Origin: Prevotellaceae bacterium
GTDB lineage: Bacteria; Bacteroidota; Bacteroidia; Bacteroidales; UBA932
NCBI GenBank assembly: GCA_031273285.1
Contig: JAISSE010000188.1
Coordinates: forward strand, 1 to 8,256
Direction: 5' to 3'
Length of the DNA: 8,256 bases
This document shows positions 1-4,847 of this stretch, piece by piece. Both the position numbers and the translations under genes were made by a program. How positions within the stretch are numbered: the stretch's first letter is position 1; every line of letters starts with the position of its first letter. The notes under the pieces were generated by a model, which was not told the DNA's origin, searched no databases, and saw only the letters and a list, made by a program, of their open reading frames with translations.

Positions 1-50
1 CCCGCAAAGGCTATTAATAAGCCTGTCAATAAATAATTTACTTTTTTCAT
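1..50 (-). CDS. N-terminus of an exported protein, cut by the window edge
   Basis: Reading from position 50 leftwards, an ATGAAAAAAG start opens a frame of 16 complete codons giving MKKVNYLLTGLLIAFA and then the first bases of a Gly codon. A short basic start followed by a hydrophobic stretch ending in small residues is the beginning of a Sec signal peptide or a lipoprotein signal. The window ends before any lipobox cysteine or cleavage site, so the two types cannot be separated. The MKKVN/MKKVK opening matches 7896, 4781 and the broken frame at 220. The upstream leader (51-119) is nearly the same as the one in front of the lipoprotein gene at 2028, which supports this as a real start. The mature protein lies outside the window and its function is unknown. 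Confidence 0.6.
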   Translation of the reverse strand, partial: MKKVNYLLTGLLIAFA

Positions 51-70
51 TATAAAAAAATTTTAATAAA

Positions 71-119
71 ATTTGTTGTTAATTATATAAATATTAAATA
101 ATTTTCTTTTGCGTAGAGA
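71..119 (-). repeat. Intergenic leader repeat, family C, copy 1
   Basis: This stretch matches 2050-2098 at 48 of 49 positions; the single difference is at 78 versus 2057, and 79-119 is identical to 2058-2098. In both places it sits on the minus strand just upstream of an exported-protein start (at 50 and at 2028). It is extremely AT-rich, includes a TATAAT-like string on the minus strand, and ends on the gene-distal side in the tail GTAGAGA (plus strand). It probably carries the promoter or 5' UTR of the downstream gene. I found no exact TAnnTTTG box of the Bacteroidota type in it. Confidence 0.75.
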
Positions 120-220
120 CGGGACAAAACAAACGTTCCGTTGAAACAGACGGATACCCGTTGTCGACGCCGCACAAACAACAGCATCAGCCAAAAACCA
201 AATAATTTTACTTTTTTCAT
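83..220 (-). pseudogene. Broken signal-peptide ORF (fossil gene start)
   Basis: An ATGAAAAAAG start at 220 opens a 45-codon frame ending in TAA at 83-85. The first 16 residues, MKKVKLFGFWLMLLFV, look like a real signal peptide and resemble the starts at 7896 (MKKVNLFGF) and 4781 (MKKVKFLG). From about position 172 leftwards the frame becomes arginine-rich (RRRQR), lacks a lipobox or cleavage site, and then runs into the leader repeat of the next gene. The start is preceded by a leader nearly identical to the one upstream of the gene at 3662. The simplest reading is a gene that lost everything after its signal peptide by deletion or recombination. A functional small membrane protein is the alternative. 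Confidence 0.5.
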
Positions 221-256
221 CCTGTTAAAATATAAAATGTTTTTACTTTTCGTTGT
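207..256 (-). repeat. Leader plus start-codon repeat, family B, copy 1
   Basis: This 50 bp stretch matches 3667-3716 at 48 of 50 positions; only 221-222 differ from 3681-3682. It covers the AT-rich 5' leader, an ATG (218-220) and the codons for MKKVK. The right edge of the match falls at 256, directly next to the stop codon (257-259) of the upstream YD-repeat lipoprotein gene. The match therefore has a sharp boundary, as expected of a copied or recombined module. Confidence 0.8.
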
Positions 257-1330
257 TTAATCGTATATATCATCATCATATCCCTGCTGCACTTTGCCGA
301 AATACTTGTAGAATCTCTCGCGAGTCATTTTCCTGTTTTCATATTTAAGAATCCAGTTTCCCCAGCCATCACATTCAAACATAACTTTACCGTTTTTGGT
401 GTCATTTCCATACATGTCGTAAGTGAATCGGATTGTATCAAGCGGAGTTTCCTGCATTTCGATTTTTTTATTTTCCATGTCGTGATACGCTTCTGTTTGA
501 AACTTTTGTATGCTTGTCAAATGGTTGTTTTCATCATACGTAAAAACATATTTGTACGACGTACGGTATTCCTTTTTAAAATCTTTCGACAGAGGCAATT
601 CTACAGAGTGGTAGAAAATTTGGGTCAGGATCTTACCGTTTTTGTCGTATGTATATTCCGTTTCCCTCAACAATTCTTCCGTGCCCTCATCGTTATATTT
701 AATGTAGGATAATTCGTTGCGGTATTTGTCGTATGTAACCTTATGACTGAGTTTGTTGTTTTCAAAAACCTTTTCCGTGCGTTTCCCCGCATTTTCGTAG
801 CGGTAAACGGTTTCGGTTTTTCCGTTACGCCGATATTCTGTCTGTCGCCCCAGCAAGTCGTAAATATCCTCACTGTAACTTTTGGAAGTATCGGCAAGAT
901 TTCTGCTGCCGTATTTCTTTTTCAACAGGTTATTTTTGGCGTCATACTCGCGCAGTTCTCTCACCTCTTTATAATCCTTTTTATAGGTATATCTGTCATA
1001 ATCCAGCCGCCCCTGCTCCACGATATATCCCTGTTCGTTAAATCTTGTGTAATCCCGTGCTTCTTTGTAGCTTGAGTTTACCTTCTGCTCGATATATTCT
1101 TCCACGTTTTTCAGATTTAGTTTTTCCCAGTCGCTGATTTTTACAATGGTGTATTCGCCGTTCAACGACGAAAAGCCGCCACAACCTGTAAAAATTGATG
1201 TAGCCAACAATAAGAACGTTATTGCAGCGAAGGCGACAGTGGAGAACAGACATTTTTTCTGCAAAAATTGATTTTTTCTGCCTGTACCGTCGTTAGTGTG
1301 TGGTTGCATTTGAGTTTCCGACTTTTTCAT
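257..1330 (-). CDS. Lipoprotein with YD/RHS-like repeats
   Basis: The 357-residue product has a hydrophobic signal at about 28-48 and a lipobox FTGC with Cys50 as the predicted lipidated residue, so it is probably an envelope lipoprotein. The start is ATGAAAAAGTCG at 1330, with a purine-rich stretch just upstream. It leaves an unusually long polar N-region of about 26 residues; the only later Met (Met8) does not improve this. The mature protein is full of short Tyr-rich beta motifs of YD/RHS type: YDLLGRQTEYRRNGKTETVY (157-176), TYDKNGKIL (227-235), FTYDENNHLTSIQKF (263-277) and a C-terminal DGWGNW...TRERFYKY motif (321-343). Repeats of this type occur in many Bacteroidota secreted proteins and form beta structures; I see no toxin domain or RHS core protease motif. 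It lies 17 bp downstream of the lipoprotein gene at 2028-1348, so the two are probably co-transcribed. The exact role is unknown. Confidence 0.85.
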   Translation of the reverse strand: MKKSETQMQPHTNDGTGRKNQFLQKKCLFSTVAFAAITFLLLATSIFTGCGGFSSLNGEYTIVKISDWEKLNLKNVEEYIEQKVNSSYKEARDYTRFNEQGYIVEQGRLDYDRYTYKKDYKEVRELREYDAKNNLLKKKYGSRNLADTSKSYSEDIYDLLGRQTEYRRNGKTETVYRYENAGKRTEKVFENNKLSHKVTYDKYRNELSYIKYNDEGTEELLRETEYTYDKNGKILTQIFYHSVELPLSKDFKKEYRTSYKYVFTYDENNHLTSIQKFQTEAYHDMENKKIEMQETPLDTIRFTYDMYGNDTKNGKVMFECDGWGNWILKYENRKMTRERFYKYFGKVQQGYDDDIYD

Positions 1331-1347
1331 AATTTCGACTTTTTTAA

Positions 1348-2028
1348 TTAATATTTCGACTTTTGAGGTATAACAAACTTAACTTTTGCAAAATCCACAT
1401 AATCTCTTGCATTTCCTGCTATAAGATAGAAGTTGGTCATTTGGCGGTATTCGTCGCCGTTTTTAATGTCATCACTGTTTTTTGTGTCCAGGTACACATA
1501 TTGAAACTTTTGCTCATCCAAAACTTTGTCTGCGCTGTTCAAAAATTGTACGGGAATGTGAAACTGTGCTCTTTGACCACGTTGCAGAGGATATGTCAAA
1601 TTTAATTTTGAGACGTCGGTAATCCTCACTTTGAGAAGGATTTTGACCTCACCGTCGTCTTTAAAATCAACAAATTTTACACTCGTTGCTTCAAAACCAA
1701 GACCTTCTTCCATCGAAAACGGAATTTCTTTGTCGCTAACATTTTTCAATTCCGCTTCAATCTCCGCCCTGTACTGTGATTTGGCTTCTTCCATCTGTTT
1801 CCACGCCTTTTTCAAAAGACGTTCAAGAGTTGCCATATCGTTCTTGTCTTTTGGAATTTGTGCCTGACTTTGGGCTTTAAAAATCGAATCCTGTTGCGCT
1901 TTTTTATACACAATCAATGGTAAATTCCCCAAAATATCATTTTTGGAAAATCCTTTTGGCGACCCGCCGCCACAGGCTGTAAAGGCTGCGACGACTGCCA
2001 TTAATACTAAATTTCTTATGACTTTCAT
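1348..2028 (-). CDS. Lipoprotein of unknown function with helical stalk
   Basis: The 226-residue product starts with MKVIRNLVLMAVVAAFTACG, a standard lipoprotein signal with lipobox FTAC and Cys19. After a Gly/Ser linker, residues about 62-98 are rich in Lys, Glu and Ala with regular hydrophobic spacing (LERLLKKAWKQMEEAKSQYR), which suggests a helix or coiled coil. Residues about 110-222 look like a beta domain, with alternating strands such as GEVKILLKVRITDV and RAQFHIPVQFL. I do not recognise the family. The start at 2028 follows a 5' leader shared with the gene at 50. The next gene begins 17 bp after its stop, which indicates a two-gene unit with the YD-repeat lipoprotein. A role as an envelope lipoprotein is inferred only from the signal. 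Confidence 0.85.
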   Translation of the reverse strand: MKVIRNLVLMAVVAAFTACGGGSPKGFSKNDILGNLPLIVYKKAQQDSIFKAQSQAQIPKDKNDMATLERLLKKAWKQMEEAKSQYRAEIEAELKNVSDKEIPFSMEEGLGFEATSVKFVDFKDDGEVKILLKVRITDVSKLNLTYPLQRGQRAQFHIPVQFLNSADKVLDEQKFQYVYLDTKNSDDIKNGDEYRQMTNFYLIAGNARDYVDFAKVKFVIPQKSKY

Positions 2029-2049
2029 TTTTGTAAAAATTTAAATAGA

Positions 2050-2098
2050 ATTTGTTCTTAATTATATAAATATTAAATAATTTTCTTTTGCGTAGAGA
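2050..2098 (-). repeat. Intergenic leader repeat, family C, copy 2
   Basis: This is the partner of 71-119, with one mismatch in 49 bp. It lies in the 110 bp gap upstream of the lipoprotein start at 2028 and runs directly into an imperfect palindrome at 2092-2119. Because the two downstream genes do not share their coding sequence, the match is in the leader and not in a duplicated gene. Confidence 0.75.
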
Positions 2099-2119
2099 TG
2101 CGGCACGCCACGTCTATAC
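2092..2119. repeat. Imperfect 28 bp palindrome (decayed inverted repeat)
   Basis: The left arm GTAGAGATGCGGC (2092-2104) pairs with GCCACGTCTATAC (2107-2119) at 10 Watson-Crick positions plus one G-T of 13, around a 2 bp centre. Its length and GTAG...TAC ends resemble the perfect palindrome at 7954-7981. It lies between the gene ending at 2139 and the leader of the gene at 2028, so it may form a hairpin at the 3' end of the upstream transcript. The mismatches suggest an old, decaying copy of an intergenic palindromic repeat. Confidence 0.5.
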
Positions 2120-2138
2120 CTGCGTCCGGGGAGCCATC

Positions 2139-2882
2139 TCATCGTGAACGCTCCGGGAGCGGTCCCTCTTTTTCGTAAATCGCCACGTCTCCCTCTGCCT
2201 CGCTCCATACGGGAGGGTCCGGGAGGAAAGCCTGAACCTCATCGTCGGTTCGCGGGTAATTCAGTGGCTTTTTCAAGGTACTATAGCCTTCCCATGACGA
2301 ACCTCTTCGCTTGAGGATAATGAAGTCTTTGCCCTGCTCATACGATACAAGCCATATCTTGTTATAGTTAGGAAGAAACTCGTCCGGAAAGCGCCGGTCA
2401 CCTTCCAGAATGCGCCAACTCCCCCACGTGTCCTTGCCGAAGACATAATTACTCCCGTGGAACGGAGCGATGAACAACTCGGTGCATCCAACTGTAAATC
2501 CACCGCTTGTTTCCGAGATATAGAACATATTGCCGTTATCCTTCTCGGCAATCCGGTAATTATCCCCAGCGATAACTCGCGCGGAAGAAAACATGTCTTC
2601 TATAGAGATAGCCTTGGGATTCCAAATTCGGTAATACCTCTCGCTTAGCTCGTCCTCGTCCTCCGTTGCCCAAAGAAGCCCGGCATACGCGTCGATGCGA
2701 TAATACCTTGCCGGCGCCACGATACCTCCATCCTTGCCGGGGTACTTCACGCCGATTTTATCGCTACCCTCCACGGTGAAGGTAACGTAATCGGTACCGG
2801 CGATGGGCGTTTCCCTGCTTTTAAACCCGCACGACGTCGCGAGTAACGCGACCAAAATAATAAATAATCTAATCCTTTTCAT
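2139..2882 (-). CDS. WG-repeat-like lipoprotein, tandem paralog of 2943-3662
   Basis: The 247-residue product begins MKRIRLFIILVALLATSC, a lipoprotein signal with Cys18. The mature part has features of degenerate WG-type beta repeats: DKIGVKYPGKDGGIVAPARY (41-60) followed by YAGLLWATEDE, then YISETSGGFTVGCTELFIAP and WGSWRI...PNYNKIWLVS. The whole protein aligns with the neighbour at 2943-3662 from the signal through the final VW/KW...AxYEK motif, so the two come from a duplication. This copy runs seven residues (EGPLPER-type, ending RSR) past the YEK where the paralog stops. That extension is encoded by GC-rich DNA with a small inverted repeat (2149-2161). The start is supported by an AAAAAGGTAAAG purine stretch just upstream and by alignment with the paralog. 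The specific function is unknown. Confidence 0.85.
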   Translation of the reverse strand: MKRIRLFIILVALLATSCGFKSRETPIAGTDYVTFTVEGSDKIGVKYPGKDGGIVAPARYYRIDAYAGLLWATEDEDELSERYYRIWNPKAISIEDMFSSARVIAGDNYRIAEKDNGNMFYISETSGGFTVGCTELFIAPFHGSNYVFGKDTWGSWRILEGDRRFPDEFLPNYNKIWLVSYEQGKDFIILKRRGSSWEGYSTLKKPLNYPRTDDEVQAFLPDPPVWSEAEGDVAIYEKEGPLPERSR

Positions 2883-2917
2883 TTCTTTACCTTTTTATAA
2901 ATTTATCATATTCATCT

Positions 2918-2941
2918 CCCGTTATTGTTCGACGCAACGGG
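2918..2941 (-). terminator. Possible hairpin just after the 2943-3662 gene
   Basis: CCCGTT (2918-2923) and AACGGG (2936-2941) form a 6 bp stem around a 12-base loop, one base beyond the stop codon at 2943-2945 on the minus strand. There is no U-tract after it in the direction of transcription, so it is at best a weak terminator or an mRNA 3'-end stabiliser. Chance is possible. Confidence 0.25.
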
Positions 2942-2942
2942 A

Positions 2943-3662
2943 TTATTTTTCGTAAACGGCTAATGCACCGTTTTCTTTAGTCCACTTGGGCTGAAGATTA
3001 GCTATGAGGCTTTCAATTTCTGCATCGGTACCGGCCTCCTGGTCTAAATACTTTCCGCCCATTTTCTTCCCAATACTCCAGACCTTGTCATTGTATGACT
3101 TGATCTTATGTCCCATGAAATAAACTTTATTCCCCTCTTCGGAAGATACGATAAATATTTTATCGTAACTATTTGGGAAAATGTTGCTATATCGGTCATC
3201 GGAAGTTATTCCCCACCCACCCGTGTTTAGACAGAAGATGTAATTCTTTCCGTGAACTTGGGCAACGAACAGCTCGTCATACGGTGGACCGATTTTGCCG
3301 GTTTCCGCAGAAATGTAACATTTCCTTTTTCCGTTGTGGATGATACGGTAGTTTCTTCCTTCTTCAAGGATTTTCGCGCTGGCAACAACTTCCCTCCCGT
3401 TGTTAAGGGACATAATGCTGAAATCATCAGCTCCCTCTTCGGTCTTTACCCAAAGGTAATTGCCATACGCCGCAACGGAAGAGTATTGCGCTGATAATAG
3501 GATCTCTCCGGTCTCGCCGGGTTCTTTTACGCCAACCTTATCACTATTTTCGATAGTGTAGGTTACCAAATTGGTGCCATTGATGGGTACTTCTTTGCTT
3601 TTGAACTCGCACGACGTCGCGAGTAACGCGACCAAAATAATAAATAATGTAATCTTTTTCAT
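2943..3662 (-). CDS. WG-repeat-like lipoprotein, tandem paralog of 2139-2882
   Basis: From the ATG at 3662 the product is 239 residues starting MKKITLFIILVALLATSC with lipobox Cys18. I chose this start because it aligns exactly with the paralog's. In-frame ATGs at 3680 (adding MKKVKN) and 3764 are possible, but 3764 would place about 34 unrelated residues before the signal. The mature part has degenerate WG-type beta repeats: DKVGVKEPGETGEILLSAQY (41-60), YISAETGKIGPPYDELFVAQ (116-135) and WGITSDDRYSNIFPNSYDKI (150-169). It ends ALAVYEK. The first 62 bp of coding DNA match the paralog at 58 positions, while the rest has diverged much more. It probably sits in the envelope; the partner or ligand is unknown. 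Confidence 0.85.
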   Translation of the reverse strand: MKKITLFIILVALLATSCEFKSKEVPINGTNLVTYTIENSDKVGVKEPGETGEILLSAQYSSVAAYGNYLWVKTEEGADDFSIMSLNNGREVVASAKILEEGRNYRIIHNGKRKCYISAETGKIGPPYDELFVAQVHGKNYIFCLNTGGWGITSDDRYSNIFPNSYDKIFIVSSEEGNKVYFMGHKIKSYNDKVWSIGKKMGGKYLDQEAGTDAEIESLIANLQPKWTKENGALAVYEK

Positions 3663-3666
3663 GTTC

Positions 3667-3716
3667 TTTACTTTTTTCATTATGTTAAAATATAAAATGT
3701 TTTTACTTTTCGTTGT
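3667..3716 (-). repeat. Leader plus start-codon repeat, family B, copy 2
   Basis: This matches 207-256 at 48 of 50 positions. It contains an ATG at 3678-3680 and the codons for MKKVK, placed 18 bp upstream of the paralog-aligned start at 3662. Its leader part (3683-3716) is a perfect 34 bp match to 223-256. In front of a gene whose family starts elsewhere, the extra ATG looks imported with the leader. Confidence 0.8.
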
Positions 3717-3724
3717 GGGAAGCC

Positions 3725-3757
3725 CCGTTCGGCGTAGCGAAACGCTGCGTCGAACGG
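3725..3757. repeat. GC-rich palindrome with 15 bp arms
   Basis: The arm CCGTTCGGCGTAGCG (3725-3739) pairs with CGCTGCGTCGAACGG (3743-3757) around a 3-base AAA loop. Thirteen of 15 pairs are Watson-Crick and the other two are G-U as plus-strand RNA (C-A mismatches as minus-strand RNA). It lies in the 147-165 bp gap between the minus-strand genes starting at 3662 and ending at 3828. It may act as a 3'-end hairpin for the upstream gene or be an intergenic mobile-type repeat. Confidence 0.65.
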
Positions 3758-3827
3758 ATGGCATACCACATTTCTATTGTACTGTATGTTCCAATGTTTA
3801 AACACGTTTTACCGGTAGCGAAGTTGC

Positions 3828-4781
3828 CTACTCTTTTGGTTTTCTTGTTTTGGTATCCATAAGAACACCGTTAAAATTACGATATTCTTCGCCTTGAAAT
3901 CCGCCCAAGTCACACTTTGCATACCCGCTGTGAACGTTATGCCATACACCATAATACTTGCAGGGAATACTTAACTTGCCTGCAACTACTTTTTTACCGT
4001 CTTTCAAATCTATGTCAAGTACATACAGCCCATAACCTCCTTTGTTACTGACGCGAAACAGCCATCTTCCGTTTTTCTCGTAAAACTCAACATTACGTTT
4101 GACTGTCGCTTCCAATTTTTTTTCGCTGTAATTCTCAGTCATAAGGTTAATCTCAACTGCCGGTTCTAAAAACAAATAGAAAGAGTTTGCCGTAAACAGG
4201 ACTTCGTCATCTACTATCAATTCCTGTTTGCCTTCGCTGTTTGTTCTGAAGCTGAAAGCTCCGAAAGGAACCTTTGCGCTTGCTGCTTCAGCCTGTTCCA
4301 CTGCTATTTTCTGTTGCGTGGTTGTGGGATTAAAACTTGTTCCTTTTCCGGCATTCTTCGCTTTGACTTCCTTGTACATATCGTCGTACGTGATTGGGGT
4401 TGCTTTCGTCACAGTCCAATCGGCACGATTGTATATCAAAGCTTCGACGCCGCCGTTGGCTTTTTCAAAAAGCACGAAGCTTTCGGTGATTTTCACATCG
4501 GAAGCCGGAATCCAATCCAATTTCATGGCGCCGTCCTTGTCGCACACGTTCCATGTGCCGTCGGTTTTTCCGATTTTAAAAAGTCCGTTTTGGAAGCCTA
4601 CCGTTTTGTACTTCGGGCTGAAGACTTCCTTTCCGTTCACTTCCAGACCCCATGTTTTGTTGTCTTTGGTGAATGATACCGCATTGCTCGCCTGGTCTAT
4701 CACAATCCTTGACTGCGAAAACAGCGCCTGCGCGGAAAACAACAGCGCCGTAATCAGACCTAAAAATTTCACTTTTTTCAT
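3828..4781 (-). CDS. Secreted WG-repeat-like protein
   Basis: The 317-residue product begins MKKVKFLGLITALLFSAQALFSQS. This is a Sec signal peptide with a probable AQA cleavage after residue 19 and no lipobox, so it is likely periplasmic or secreted and not lipidated. Residues about 42-84 fit two WG-type repeats: KTWGLEVNGKEVFSPKYKTV then LFKIGKTDGTWNVCDKDG. Residues 150-170 form a Thr/Gln/Ala-rich linker. A second half follows with beta-rich strands and repeated GYGLYVLDIDL/YGVWHNVHSGYAKCDLGG elements (249-294). WG-repeat proteins are common in Bacteroidota but lack a general assigned function. The start has an AAGGTG-type Shine-Dalgarno about 7 bases upstream and a leader shared with the gene at 7896. 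It follows the three-gene unit after 66 bp, so it may be co-transcribed or have its own promoter in that leader. Confidence 0.85.
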   Translation of the reverse strand: MKKVKFLGLITALLFSAQALFSQSRIVIDQASNAVSFTKDNKTWGLEVNGKEVFSPKYKTVGFQNGLFKIGKTDGTWNVCDKDGAMKLDWIPASDVKITESFVLFEKANGGVEALIYNRADWTVTKATPITYDDMYKEVKAKNAGKGTSFNPTTTQQKIAVEQAEAASAKVPFGAFSFRTNSEGKQELIVDDEVLFTANSFYLFLEPAVEINLMTENYSEKKLEATVKRNVEFYEKNGRWLFRVSNKGGYGLYVLDIDLKDGKKVVAGKLSIPCKYYGVWHNVHSGYAKCDLGGFQGEEYRNFNGVLMDTKTRKPKE

Positions 4782-4793
4782 TTTTTCACCTTT

Positions 4794-4818
4794 TTATAAA
4801 ATTTATTGTTGTTATTGT
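4794..4818 (-). repeat. Leader repeat, family A, copy 1
   Basis: These 25 bp are identical to 7909-7933. Both copies lie 12 bases upstream of an ATGAAAAAAGT start of an exported protein (4781 and 7896). The minus-strand reading is an A-rich leader containing ACAACAATAAATTTTATAA. A shorter relative (TTTTTATAAATTTAT) is found at 2891-2905 before the gene at 2882. It probably belongs to the 5' UTR or promoter. Confidence 0.7.
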
Positions 4819-4847
4819 ACGTTTCATTTTTTTCTGTGAATTTCGTG

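Noticed and set aside
257..1330. RHS or polymorphic toxin
   Set aside because: The YD-like motifs are short and few, and there is no RHS core, no self-cleavage motif, no C-terminal toxin domain and no immunity gene next to it.
3663..3764. Upstream extension of the paralog gene to the ATG at 3764
   Set aside because: The added residues are translated from the family B leader and the GC palindrome, and the tandem paralog has no counterpart.
4228..4839. Plus-strand open frame of 203 codons
   Set aside because: It lies opposite the well-supported secreted protein gene at 3828-4781, has no own signal or family resemblance, and its composition reflects the complement of that gene.
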